Shown here: piece by piece, positions 43,389 to 51,678 of the stretch
How positions within the stretch are numbered: position 1 is the stretch's first letter
How the letters are laid out: the number at the start of each line of letters is the position of its first letter
Assembly: GCF_037996825.1 (NCBI RefSeq)
Contig: NZ_JBBNAC010000001.1
Coordinates: 2,728,001-2,792,000, forward strand
DNA length: 64,000 nucleotides
Direction: 5' to 3'
From: Bdellovibrio sp. BCCA
Lineage (GTDB): Bacteria > Bdellovibrionota > Bdellovibrionia > Bdellovibrionales > Bdellovibrionaceae
Program-made: the position numbers and the translations under genes
The notes under the pieces: model-generated
The model's database searches: none
What the model was told of the DNA's origin: nothing
What the model saw: the letters and a program-made list of their open reading frames with translations, nothing else

Positions 43389-45950
43389 TTAATATTGAGC
43401 GGCGACTCCGCAATAAACGGCGACAGCTCCGGTATTAAGAACAACACAGCTGATTACGCTTGTGCTGCCGGAATTAACTAGGAAACCAGGATAGCTCGAA
43501 CCTCCGCTGCCACCCGTGGAATTTTTATCCCAAAACACTGCTGTCGTCCCACCGTTGTAACTCACATTGAAAACACTGTTCGTCTGGCCCGTCACAAAGA
43601 ACGTGACTGTCCAAGACATATTTCCTGACGGCCATCCTGTGATCGCCGGAATATTTAAAGTCGTTGTTCCCGAAGCACACGCCGTGAGCGTGTAGAGATT
43701 TGTTGTAAAACCGGTGATGTTCGTGGACGAACAAGAAAGAGTTCCCAGCGCGCCTACTTTTTCAAAGTACGCTTGTCGAAATGTGGCTGCCCCATCCACA
43801 TCCAAAGCCGTCGCCGGAGCGTTAGTGCCGACGCCGACTTTACCGGAGTTGTAGTAGATGTCAGAGCCTGTGGTTGTCCATTGTGAAGCCGTCGGAACCG
43901 TGGTGTTACAGATTAAATTTCCGGAACCATCTGACGTGCACATTTTATTGTTCGTGATGCCGGAAGTTCCAATCAAAGGAATATTTCCTGAAGCAGTGCC
44001 TGTGTCTTTCGTTGCCGCCGTTCCCAATCCAAGATTGGTTCTTGCGCCCGCAGCTGTCGTGGCCCCCGTCCCGCCATTAGCAAGAGCAAGCGAACCTGTG
44101 ATCGCCGCAGCTTGACTGATATCGATCGCTCCAAAATCAGGATTTCCACCACCTGCGGGAATTCTTAAAATCTGATTCGCAGTTCCGGCGGCTGTTGAAG
44201 CCATCGTTGTCGCTGTCGCAAAATAAGGAATTCCTCCCGCAGTGCCGGAAGTAAGTCCCGTACCACCTTTTGTGACTGGCACCGTATTCAATGTCGGATT
44301 GGGATAAGTTCCCGAAAGATCTCCGCCAGCACTTCCTGTGGGAGCCGCGCCTGTTGTGGCAATCGTGATACTGCCTGCCGCATTTGTGATATTGATACCC
44401 GTTCCGGCTGAAAGTGTCGCTGCCACGGGAGCCGCTCCTGTAGAGCCTACAAGCAATTGACCGTTGGTAAGTGCTGAGAATTCAACAATCGCTCCCGCAC
44501 TCGAAACCATGATGCGACCGTTGTTTAAAGCCGTCGCGGAGTTTGTTCCGCCATTAGCAATCGGTAAAACTCCTGAATAAGAAGTCGCCGTTGTCGAAGG
44601 TGTTGTCCAAGTTAAATTTCCTGAAGTATCCGACGTCAGCACTTGGCCGTTCACGGTCGCTGCATCTGTGGGAAGTTTTAAAACGTAACTTGTGCCGATG
44701 GCTCCTGTGGGTCCTGAAAGAGTCACGGTATTAGAACCGCTTCCCGCTGTGATCACGACATTTCCTTTTAAGGTCGCCGTCACCGTTCCGGCCGAGAAAT
44801 TTCCCGAAGCATCGCGTTTTACAATGGCATTTGCAGTGTTGGCGTTTGTCGCCGCATTCGCCGCAAGCTCTGCGGAATGCACATTCGCTGCTGTAGAACC
44901 TCCCACGGAGTTGACCGTCGCGGCAACAGAACCCGAGCCACTGGCAGAAACATCACCCGTTAACGCCGTCAGCGTTCCAGGATTTCCGGCAGGCAAAGTT
45001 GCAGCCATCCACTTTACTCCGTCCCACTGCAAAACTTGATTTGCCGTGGGAGCTGTCGCATCGACAGGTTGATTTTGCAAAGCCACAACTTTGCTTGCAC
45101 CGATGGAACCTGTGACGTCTCCAGCCAACGTGATGGCTGTTTGCCCGGCAGAGGTCAATCGCCCTTGAGCATCGACTGTAAACGTCGCCACCTGGTTTGC
45201 GGATCCATAGGACCCCGCAGTCACAGCAGTATCGGCAAGCTGAATCGTCCCCGTCGTGGTGATAGGACCACCGGTAAGGCCCGTGCCTGTCGCTATGTTC
45301 GTGACGGTTCCACCGCTAGCTCCACTCACACCCGCACAAGTCATTGTGCCTGTGGCGCTGTTCCAGCTTAAAAAAGTATTCGCTCCGCAATTCGGTAAAC
45401 CCACTTTCGTCAAGAAATCACTGGGAACATTGTTTCCCAATTTTTGTGCTGACTGAGCAAATGCCGAGAAAGGAACTGAACGAATGGAATTATCCGTCGA
45501 GATCGTCTTCCAGCTCGCACCATCATAAAAGGACACGCGCAGTTTACGTTCATCACTCATCACAGATGTATAAGTTGTCGCCCCGTCTGTGCACGTGTAA
45601 CTGCCTCCTGCCACCGAACAAGTGCCACAGGTAAATGTTTTTGAATTATTAAACGCATCGAGAATTGTAAAACCACCGCCTGTCGGAAACTGCATCGAGC
45701 CTTTTCCGATAGCCACGTCGAAAACTCCTTTGGAGTTTGCCATATTCACATTGTTCACTTGCTCTTGGTAAATCAAACAGTCGCCGGAAGGATCTAGGAT
45801 TTGAAAGAGAAAAGACACGTTCGCATATTCAAGCGGAGTGCCGTCTGTCTTTAGAATACGCCCCTGATACGTGAGAGACGTCGGAGATGCTTGAGCCATC
45901 CCGCTCATCGCAAAAATCAAAATGATCAGTGGTTTCCATCTTCGAAACAC
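43389..45950 (-). CDS. Fibre (MAT-like) protein, fourth copy, with its own tip
   Basis: An 853-residue exported paralogue of the tandem fibres. Starts GTG at 45950: GGAGG lies 4 bases upstream and the signal peptide is compact (MFRRWKPLIILIFAMSGMAQ then A). A GTG at 45974, 5 bases after a CCGATAGG box, is an in-frame alternative. The head begins [16 protein letters not shown]; the shaft has TGTGLTGGPITTTGTIQL and [15 protein letters not shown]; a fibre repeat reads KVGVGTNAPATALDV. The C-terminal 120 residues (from about LSCSSTNITGFTT) have Cys residues and end CGVAAQY, unlike either tandem copy. No S74 domain. The kelch giant follows after 16 bases. Confidence 0.84.
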   Translation of the reverse strand: MFRRWKPLIILIFAMSGMAQASPTSLTYQGRILKTDGTPLEYANVSFLFQILDPSGDCLIYQEQVNNVNMANSKGVFDVAIGKGSMQFPTGGGFTILDAFNNSKTFTCGTCSVAGGSYTCTDGATTYTSVMSDERKLRVSFYDGASWKTISTDNSIRSVPFSAFAQSAQKLGNNVPSDFLTKVGLPNCGANTFLSWNSATGTMTCAGVSGASGGTVTNIATGTGLTGGPITTTGTIQLADTAVTAGSYGSANQVATFTVDAQGRLTSAGQTAITLAGDVTGSIGASKVVALQNQPVDATAPTANQVLQWDGVKWMAATLPAGNPGTLTALTGDVSASGSGSVAATVNSVGGSTAANVHSAELAANAATNANTANAIVKRDASGNFSAGTVTATLKGNVVITAGSGSNTVTLSGPTGAIGTSYVLKLPTDAATVNGQVLTSDTSGNLTWTTPSTTATSYSGVLPIANGGTNSATALNNGRIMVSSAGAIVEFSALTNGQLLVGSTGAAPVAATLSAGTGINITNAAGSITIATTGAAPTGSAGGDLSGTYPNPTLNTVPVTKGGTGLTSGTAGGIPYFATATTMASTAAGTANQILRIPAGGGNPDFGAIDISQAAAITGSLALANGGTGATTAAGARTNLGLGTAATKDTGTASGNIPLIGTSGITNNKMCTSDGSGNLICNTTVPTASQWTTTGSDIYYNSGKVGVGTNAPATALDVDGAATFRQAYFEKVGALGTLSCSSTNITGFTTNLYTLTACASGTTTLNIPAITGWPSGNMSWTVTFFVTGQTNSVFNVSYNGGTTAVFWDKNSTGGSGGSSYPGFLVNSGSTSVISCVVLNTGAVAVYCGVAAQY

Positions 45951-45979
45951 AGGGCCTCCGCTAAAAATATTCACGTTTC

Positions 45980-45987
45980 CTATCGGA
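45980..45987 (-). promoter_or_regulatory. Sigma-28-like box (TCCGATAG) before fourth fibre gene
   Basis: TCCGATAG on the minus strand, as in the leader of the other three fibre genes. If a -10 element, transcription would start near 45972, giving about 22 bases of leader with GGAGG before GTG at 45950. The -35 is not clear. Confidence 0.4.
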
Positions 45988-46215
45988 GCCCTAGGGTTTC
46001 TGAACAAGAGTTTGACAGAAAAGACTGTTCAATGTTCTAAAATCGAACAACAAGATGTTCGAGAAAAACGGGCGAATACCCGGAAAATTTTTCATCCCTG
46101 TATTTGTTCTCAAAAAATCACCGAACACTTTGCGCATAAAAGTGTTGCGCTAGTGGCCGCATCTAAATTTTAACATTGTAAAAACCTGAAAGGTGCTAAT
46201 AAATACGCCCCTTGT

Positions 46216-46974
46216 ATGAAGACGTTGAATCAATTTTTATCGACCAAATTCGAAGCCATCAAAGTTTCCAATCCCCGCTTTTCCTTGCGTGCTCTGGCGC
46301 AGAAGTCGACGATCTCACCGGGACATCTTTCTGAAATTTTGACGGGCAAACGTTCTCTTTCGAAAAAGAATTTGGAAAAATTAATCGTCGCTCTTCGTCT
46401 GACTCCTGGAGACGTGGAAGTCGCTTACAAGTTTTACGACTCTGAAAAAGACCGTAAAAAAGCCACGCAATCCATCGAAAGAGTTCTTAGCCGCAACGAA
46501 TTTTCTGAGATCTCAAGCGCCGAATACTTTCATACATTGGCCGCCACAGATCTTTCTGTGGACGGTTTGGATGTTATGACCATCGCTGAAAAGACCGGCC
46601 TTTCCTTTGAACAGACGGAAATGATCGTGAGCAAATTCCTGAAGCTCGGCATTTTGCAATCCAATAGCGACGGACTTTTAAGCAAAACACTTCGCAGTCT
46701 TTCTACGGAAAGCGACATTCCCAACTTCGATATCCAGCGTTTTCACCAGGAGTCTTTGGACAAAACCAAAGACATCTTCCCGAAAGTGCCACTCAATAAG
46801 CGCGAGATGGTTTATATGAGTATGGCCATCAACCCTAGAAATCTTCCAATGGCAAAAAAGGAAATCGAAAAGTGTTGGAAGAAGGTCTATACCAAGCTGA
46901 CTCAAGGTGAGCGCACAGAGATCTATACATTAGGCATTCAATTGGTTCCCGTTCACGCAGGTAAGGAGCAATAA
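46216..46974 (+). CDS. TIGR02147 family protein, full length
   Basis: A 252-residue protein. HTH-like N-terminus FSLRALAQKSTISPGHLSEI with TGKRSLSKKNLEKLIVALRL; middle winged-helix segment MTIAEKTGLSFEQTEMIVSK; C-terminal domain KREMVYMSMAINPRNLP and end ERTEIYTLGIQLVPV. It is the intact counterpart of the shortened protein at 35367-35936. Its stop overlaps the ATG of the following exported protein by one base, so both are made together. No strong Shine-Dalgarno. Upstream DNA has four TGTTC/GAACA copies that may be binding sites. Confidence 0.87.
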   Translation: MKTLNQFLSTKFEAIKVSNPRFSLRALAQKSTISPGHLSEILTGKRSLSKKNLEKLIVALRLTPGDVEVAYKFYDSEKDRKKATQSIERVLSRNEFSEISSAEYFHTLAATDLSVDGLDVMTIAEKTGLSFEQTEMIVSKFLKLGILQSNSDGLLSKTLRSLSTESDIPNFDIQRFHQESLDKTKDIFPKVPLNKREMVYMSMAINPRNLPMAKKEIEKCWKKVYTKLTQGERTEIYTLGIQLVPVHAGKEQ

Positions 46975-47579
46975 TGAAGTATCTGGTATTAGTTTATACT
47001 CTTTTTATCGGCCTTCCGTCTTTTGCACAGTACGTGGTTCGTAACGGTGGTTATTCCGTTCAGTGTTTGAACTCTCCGATCAAAGCCCTGGAGATCGCCG
47101 AAGGTGAAGCTCAAGGTTTGCAAATCCACTACTCTTCAAAGCGTTTTTACTTAACTAAGGCGGCTGACTTGGTCAGCCGTATCGCCACTGTGGATATGGA
47201 AAAAGCCCGCAAATACCTTAAGTGGCTGGGCGAATGGAAAAGCCAGATCAAGTGGATGGCGCAATTAGATCAGTACAGCCCGAACGACCAGGGTAAAATC
47301 AAATTGCCTTACACAGATTGCCACGTGCGTATCGGCATTGTGCAGATCAATGAAACTCGTTTCGGAGTTCAGCAGTACTGGATCAACCCGGGTGTTTGGA
47401 ACACGATGGACGAAGATCAAAAGGCAGCGCTAGTTTTGCATGAGCTGATTTACCGCGATCTTCTGGAAGAGAATCCAAATTCAAATTCCAGCTTTGTTCG
47501 TCAGGTGAATTTAAAAGTTCACACTCTGGATCTGAATAACGATCGCAAAGCCTTTATCGATCTTCTTAGAGCTCTTTAA
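46974..47579 (+). CDS. Exported protein with HELIYR segment, unknown function
   Basis: A 201-residue protein, signal peptide MKYLVLVYTLFIGLPSFA, cut before QYVVRNGG. The segment AALVLHELIYRDLLEE looks like the helix of a zinc peptidase (HExx), but the second His of HEXXH is replaced by Arg, so activity cannot be claimed. Coupled to a TIGR02147 gene by a one-base overlap, a recurrent arrangement of regulator with exported protein. Followed by a strong terminator. Confidence 0.72.
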   Translation: MKYLVLVYTLFIGLPSFAQYVVRNGGYSVQCLNSPIKALEIAEGEAQGLQIHYSSKRFYLTKAADLVSRIATVDMEKARKYLKWLGEWKSQIKWMAQLDQYSPNDQGKIKLPYTDCHVRIGIVQINETRFGVQQYWINPGVWNTMDEDQKAALVLHELIYRDLLEENPNSNSSFVRQVNLKVHTLDLNNDRKAFIDLLRAL

Positions 47580-47582
47580 ATA

Positions 47583-47609
47583 AAAAGCCCATCTTCAGAT
47601 GGGCTTTTT
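47583..47609 (+). terminator. Rho-independent terminator of the TIGR02147 operon
   Basis: GCCCATCT (47587-47594) / AGATGGGC (47597-47604), 2-base gap, A-run before and TTTTT after. Four bases beyond the stop. It may also serve the minus-strand gene ending at 47625. Confidence 0.9.
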
Positions 47610-47624
47610 CATTTCTAATTTATA

Positions 47625-48305
47625 TTATTTTAGTTTCGGACACGCGGACTTCACATACGTGAAGAAATCTTTGTCGTTTTGATAGCGAAACACGATGTCG
47701 CCGTCACTCATATAGCGGAACAGATTTTTATTTTGCACCGAGCATGAAGACGCACTCTTTTTAAGAGACGACGTGGCCTTGCTATTTTGCGCAGGATCTT
47801 GATTGAGCGTAAAGCCTGTATCCAGCAAAAGACCTTTATAGTCTTGAACTTCAACACCGCCGCGATTGCTGCGGGAAACGGTGGCGCTTACTTTCACGGT
47901 CGCTCCGGAAATGCTTTTCAACTGAGCCGTGTCGGCGTTAAAAGTAAAAACATCTCCTGTGACGTGCGTGATCAGAAGTTCGCGCGTGTCTTCTTTCCAC
48001 TGATAACTCAGCACGCTGGCCGTTCTTGGGAACATAAAAAAGTCCCTCACTCCAAAATCGCCCTCGTTACCGTAAAGATTAAAAACCATGAACATGCCAT
48101 CTGTAGACAATGAATAATCGCGATAGATAAGGTTCTTATAAGCATCCGCCGGTGACACTGAAAGCATACACACGCCTGAAGTTGCAAACCACGTACGCTT
48201 AAGATTCACACCCATTTTGTATTCTTCAAAAGAAGTGCACGAACTAGGTTCGGCTGCGTGCGAATGAGAAAAAAGCATAAGCAAAGAGACAAGAGCTGAA
48301 AACAT
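47625..48305 (-). CDS. Exported protein of unknown function
   Basis: A 226-residue protein. ATG at 48305 has GGAGG 4 bases upstream and starts the signal peptide MFSALVSLLMLFSHSHA, cut before AEPSSC. The mature part is beta-rich with five Cys (SSCTSF, GVCMLS, SSCSVQ, SACPKLK). No family was recognised; the pattern of an N-terminal CTSF segment and paired Cys suggests a disulfide-stabilised periplasmic domain. Confidence 0.72.
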   Translation of the reverse strand: MFSALVSLLMLFSHSHAAEPSSCTSFEEYKMGVNLKRTWFATSGVCMLSVSPADAYKNLIYRDYSLSTDGMFMVFNLYGNEGDFGVRDFFMFPRTASVLSYQWKEDTRELLITHVTGDVFTFNADTAQLKSISGATVKVSATVSRSNRGGVEVQDYKGLLLDTGFTLNQDPAQNSKATSSLKKSASSCSVQNKNLFRYMSDGDIVFRYQNDKDFFTYVKSACPKLK

Positions 48306-48489
48306 GAGACCTCCGTTTCTAAATTCAGATTCGGCGAAGGTCTTTGCAGCGTCAACGGTGCCGACTATGTAACTAGGCATGAGACGTGTTCGCAAAATTA
48401 TTCAAAACACTTGTGTCCTTAGAATGTTTCGCCGTGTTTGACTTTCTTTTAAGCTGCGAGCGCAATGAAAAAGAAATGAGGATTCCCAG

Positions 48490-48885
48490 ATGAAAAAGTT
48501 AATGATGCTTTTCGTTTTGTTCAATTCGTTCATGGCTTCGACTGTTATGGCTGCCGAGTTCAACATGCGCATGGATTTCGGACTTTTACCGGTCTCAGCA
48601 AATAAGACACAGAAGTTTCTTTTGGGTAACAATAGCTCAAGCACGCTCATACAAATTACCTGGAAAATTTCCGGCGATTCCTTTACCGCTTCGACAAACT
48701 GCCCATCAGATTTGGCTCCCGGTAAAAGCTGCGAATTTGTGGTGACTTACTGGTGTCTTCGTGAAGGATTTGCGGAAGGTCTTTTAAAGATTCACACGAG
48801 TCATGACTCTTACTCGCTGATGCTTTCAGGCGTTGGCAACAGAGTTTCTTATCCCGAGCCCCGTCCACCAACACCACGACCTTAG
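48490..48885 (+). CDS. Exported choice-of-anchor-D (ASH-like) domain protein
   Basis: A 131-residue protein. Signal peptide MKKLMMLFVLFNSFMASTVM then A, cut before AEFN. The mature part is one Ig-like ASH/choice-of-anchor-D domain: MDFGLLPVSANKTQKFLLGN, ISGDSFTAST, LAPGKSCEFVVTY, and end LSGVGNRV. Cys pair in TNCPSDLAPGKSC. C-terminal tail is Pro-rich (PEPRPPTPRP). Normally such domains occur in larger surface proteins; here it is alone. TGAGGA precedes ATG. Its stop shares 4 bases with the convergent gene. Confidence 0.78.
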   Translation: MKKLMMLFVLFNSFMASTVMAAEFNMRMDFGLLPVSANKTQKFLLGNNSSSTLIQITWKISGDSFTASTNCPSDLAPGKSCEFVVTYWCLREGFAEGLLKIHTSHDSYSLMLSGVGNRVSYPEPRPPTPRP

Positions 48886-49838
48886 TTTCCGCTATTGCAA
48901 ATATTTTGGTAGTACTTCATCAGGGCGTCTTCAATCAGGCCTCGTTCCTCTTCACTGACGATGTAGGCGCCCAGATACTCTCCCTGATAAAAAATTTCCG
49001 GAGCGTAAAATCTTTTTTGAACGGTATCAAAGTAAAGATATTGATCTTCTTCCGGATTATTGGAGTCATACACTTCAATAACGATCGTGCCCTTAAAGAC
49101 CTTATAAGATTTCGCCATCACGATGTGCTGGGTTGTGCGGTTTAAGCGCAAATTCACCAGCGTGAGTTTTCGTTGATCTAAATTATTTTTTAAAAGCTCG
49201 ATGGTGGCTTCATTTTCCTCGCGGGATCTTTCCGCACTTTTAACGACCATCGCTAGATTCGCCGCTTGAAAAAAATGATTTCCTTGGTTGGCTTCAATCT
49301 CGTTTTTAAAACTGCGCTTATGTTTAAAGTCGCCAATCTTTTGCGTGTAGCCTTCTTCCAATAAATTCCACAGCGCCCCTTTGCCACGCTTTTCACTCTC
49401 TGCAAGGCTGTCTGATTCCACGGCAAAAACAGAAAGCTTTTGAATCGGTTGATCGGCCAGGTACGTGCTGAAATTCTTTTCGTCCTGCTTTACGACTTGG
49501 TGAATGGTTGCTCCGCGGATGATATCAAAAAGCGAAGTCATACTGGCAGGGCTGTCTTTTAAAGGCATATTGTATCGGGCAAGATAAGAGATCACGCGCT
49601 GAGTGCTTGAAAGCCCCCAACATGCAGCTAAGGGGGCGGCGCCCATGCGAAATTCCCAGTTGCTCAAAGGGATATTGCGCTTTTCATGGAAGGCATCGTC
49701 GCGAATGGATTTATAGATATTCTCAACGCTGAGGGTTTGGCAGCTTAGGTTTTTAACCAGGCTGTCAGAGACCTCCAGGGCTTTTGCGGAGGCCGTTAAC
49801 GTCAATAAGACCAAGAGAAGGGAACCTGCTTTTTTCAT
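48882..49838 (-). CDS. Exported putative papain-fold cysteine peptidase
   Basis: About 318 residues. The start at 49838 gives signal peptide MKKAGSLLLVLLTLTASAKA. Possible catalytic residues by motif: Cys73 in PLAACWGLSS, His238 in RTTQHIVMAKSY, and Asp258/Asn260 in IEVYDSNNPEE, in the order and with the wording of C1/C39-like peptidases. Two more Cys (Cys33 and one at the end) may pair. The full domain was not matched to a known family, so this is a motif inference. No strong Shine-Dalgarno; a longer start at 49880 is possible. Confidence 0.6.
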   Translation of the reverse strand: MKKAGSLLLVLLTLTASAKALEVSDSLVKNLSCQTLSVENIYKSIRDDAFHEKRNIPLSNWEFRMGAAPLAACWGLSSTQRVISYLARYNMPLKDSPASMTSLFDIIRGATIHQVVKQDEKNFSTYLADQPIQKLSVFAVESDSLAESEKRGKGALWNLLEEGYTQKIGDFKHKRSFKNEIEANQGNHFFQAANLAMVVKSAERSREENEATIELLKNNLDQRKLTLVNLRLNRTTQHIVMAKSYKVFKGTIVIEVYDSNNPEEDQYLYFDTVQKRFYAPEIFYQGEYLGAYIVSEEERGLIEDALMKYYQNICNSGN

Positions 49839-50011
49839 GTCATAAGACGTAGCAAGTCTCATTCCGAGAAAGCCCCACAATAGATCCGCTCTTGGGTGTC
49901 TATAAATCTGTCGGTCACCAAAAACGGCATCGTTCGATTATTTTGACATGAACGATTCTCAGAAGCTTCGCTTTCAAGCGATGTTCGATAAAACTTTGAA
50001 GAGAGGCCCCT

Positions 50012-50236
50012 ATGCGCTATGGAAACTTAAGTGAAAACTCAGGCGTCATCGCCTTTGAAATAAATGAAGATTCCATCGCCGTTCAATTTATTGATGGCAG
50101 CATTTATCTTTATAACTATCAACGCCCCGGCCGCAAACATGTCGAAGAGATGAAACGCCGGGCCCGCTCGGGAAAAGGCTTGAGCACCTACATCAGCCAG
50201 CATGTCCGAGAAAATTATGTCCTCAAGATTTCATAA
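50012..50236 (+). CDS. KTSC-domain-like small protein
   Basis: A 74-residue cytoplasmic protein. ENSGVIAFEINEDSIAVQF, then DGSIYLYNYQRP and ARSGKGLSTYIS fit the short beta-rich KTSC domain that often follows nuclease or ATPase domains. GAGAGG precedes ATG by 4 bases. Function is unknown. It is flanked by intergenic DNA on both sides and stands alone. Confidence 0.7.
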   Translation: MRYGNLSENSGVIAFEINEDSIAVQFIDGSIYLYNYQRPGRKHVEEMKRRARSGKGLSTYISQHVRENYVLKIS

Positions 50237-50411
50237 CCATTTTTTTGTGGAATCACATCCGAAGAGCTCCATTTTTCATGTCAGTTCGCAATTACATTTT
50301 TGTATTTAGACCGTTCCGGGTGTTTCTTTGTAGCTTCGCTCGTGTGTTGACGAGCACTTGCTCATCACGCGAACAAACAATAACCGCCACAGCGATGGTA
50401 AGGAGTCTATA

Positions 50412-50915
50412 ATGAAAAAGGTTTTATTTTCTTTGGCAGCACTTTTGATTTCAACAAGCGCTCACGCCGTTCACTCGGGGAGCTCTTGGTCGCAGATCTT
50501 CGCGGATCGCGATGCTGTTGTAACACACGGCTATGCGATCATGGGTATCAAGCTTGAAAATGCCTGTATGACGGATACAGAAATCAGATCTATCGAGCCG
50601 ACCACTCAATGCGCAGAGCTTGCACCAAGAACAGTGTATGCTCCAGGTGGCGAAGGTGGCGGCCCGTACACTGAGTGGGATTGCGTGCGCTATGAAACTA
50701 AAATCGTTTCTGTGCCTCGCACTTACGAGCGTCCTGAATGCTTGCGCCTTGAAGGTGGCGGCGAACGCTCTCCTGAATGTGTGGAGTTCGGCACTGTGAC
50801 TGTGACAGTTCCTCGCACTATCGATACGCAAGTGTATGTGACTCGCGGTGAAGCTGGTCAAAGCTTCAGCAAGCCATTCACATTCCCATCATGCCCGGTA
50901 GTTTACCCTCGTTAA
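50412..50915 (+). CDS. Small exported cysteine-rich protein of unknown function
   Basis: A 167-residue protein. ATG at 50412 has AAGGAG 7 bases upstream; signal peptide MKKVLFSLAALLISTSAHA, cut before VHSGSS. Six Cys, some in apparent repeats: VRYETKIVSVPRTYERPEC and GTVTVTVPRTIDTQV share a VPRT strand, suggesting an internal duplication. A GGEGGGP linker is in the middle. No family recognised. Followed by a hairpin terminator. Confidence 0.75.
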   Translation: MKKVLFSLAALLISTSAHAVHSGSSWSQIFADRDAVVTHGYAIMGIKLENACMTDTEIRSIEPTTQCAELAPRTVYAPGGEGGGPYTEWDCVRYETKIVSVPRTYERPECLRLEGGGERSPECVEFGTVTVTVPRTIDTQVYVTRGEAGQSFSKPFTFPSCPVVYPR

Positions 50916-50923
50916 TAAGATCA

Positions 50924-50953
50924 AAAGCCCTGATGATTCATCGGGGCTTTATT
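50924..50953. terminator. Hairpin terminator between convergent genes
   Basis: AAAGCCCTGATG / CATCGGGGCTTT with one T.G pair and a 3-base loop, A-rich before and TTTAT after. It sits between the stops at 50915 and 50949 and overlaps the end of the minus-strand gene. Confidence 0.75.
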
Positions 50954-51677
50954 TGCCTTTCTGTAAAGATGACTCCGCAAGATTATTTTGTTGCTGAGCT
51001 TTGACGTTGCTCCAGAGCTGCTGGCTCACCGGACCTGGCAACAAACGTTCTAGCTCTTGCGCTGTTTGCGGATGCATCGAAGACATTTGAAATAAAATTT
51101 CAGCTTTTATTCCCGCCAAACTTTTACGGGTTTCTAAGTTAACAGATTTATCTTCAACCGTTGGATTGCTAACAACCGCTTTTAAAACGCGGGCCGCTTC
51201 ACCGTCGGCTGAAGTTTGCAAAGCTTCAAACAATAAATCCAAAGCGGCATTTTGCATCTGAGTTGAAGAATCATCCGTTGCAGGTGTTTGCAAAAATTCC
51301 TGCAAAGATCTTAGCACTTGCTCATTTTTTACAAGGCCTTTGCGGAACGTTTTTTCTTCGTCTGTTAAAAAGATTTTTGCATGAAGCTGGCGGTATTCAG
51401 CTAGTTCAGATTTATAGATAAAATTCTGCCATACCGGTGCCGCCGATGCCGTCATAGTTTCATTTTCAGAATCCGGAATCGACCCTTGCTCGGTCACAAA
51501 CTCCGGACGCGTGTCCATGGTCGGCAAAACAGGAACCCTCTTGTCAGGGGTTCCTGTTGTCACCGTTGGATTTTTATTTTCTTTGATTTCAGTTTTATTT
51601 CCAGAGGAAGCCATGAACATCATGGCTCCTCCGATTCCCACAACCCCAACCGCGAGAGCTATCTTAAGAGTCTTCAT
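50949..51677 (-). CDS. Membrane-anchored or periplasmic protein of unknown function
   Basis: A 242-residue protein. N-terminal hydrophobic segment LKIALAVGVVGIGGAMMFMA (residues 4-23) without a clear cleavage site, then a Thr/Pro-rich linker and a helical domain from about residue 85 (WQNFIYKSELAEYRQLH onwards). It begins one base after the Hint lipoprotein gene and so is in the same operon; it might help that protein's processing or localisation, but that is guesswork. Confidence 0.72.
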   Translation of the reverse strand: MKTLKIALAVGVVGIGGAMMFMASSGNKTEIKENKNPTVTTGTPDKRVPVLPTMDTRPEFVTEQGSIPDSENETMTASAAPVWQNFIYKSELAEYRQLHAKIFLTDEEKTFRKGLVKNEQVLRSLQEFLQTPATDDSSTQMQNAALDLLFEALQTSADGEAARVLKAVVSNPTVEDKSVNLETRKSLAGIKAEILFQMSSMHPQTAQELERLLPGPVSQQLWSNVKAQQQNNLAESSLQKGK

Positions 51678-51678
51678 C

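Noticed and set aside
46974-47579. Zinc metallopeptidase
   Set aside because: HELIYR lacks the second His of HEXXH and no third ligand was visible, so catalysis cannot be claimed.
48402-48650. Minus-strand frame of 82 codons
   Set aside because: It is antisense to a gene with a clear signal peptide and ASH-like domain and has no Shine-Dalgarno.
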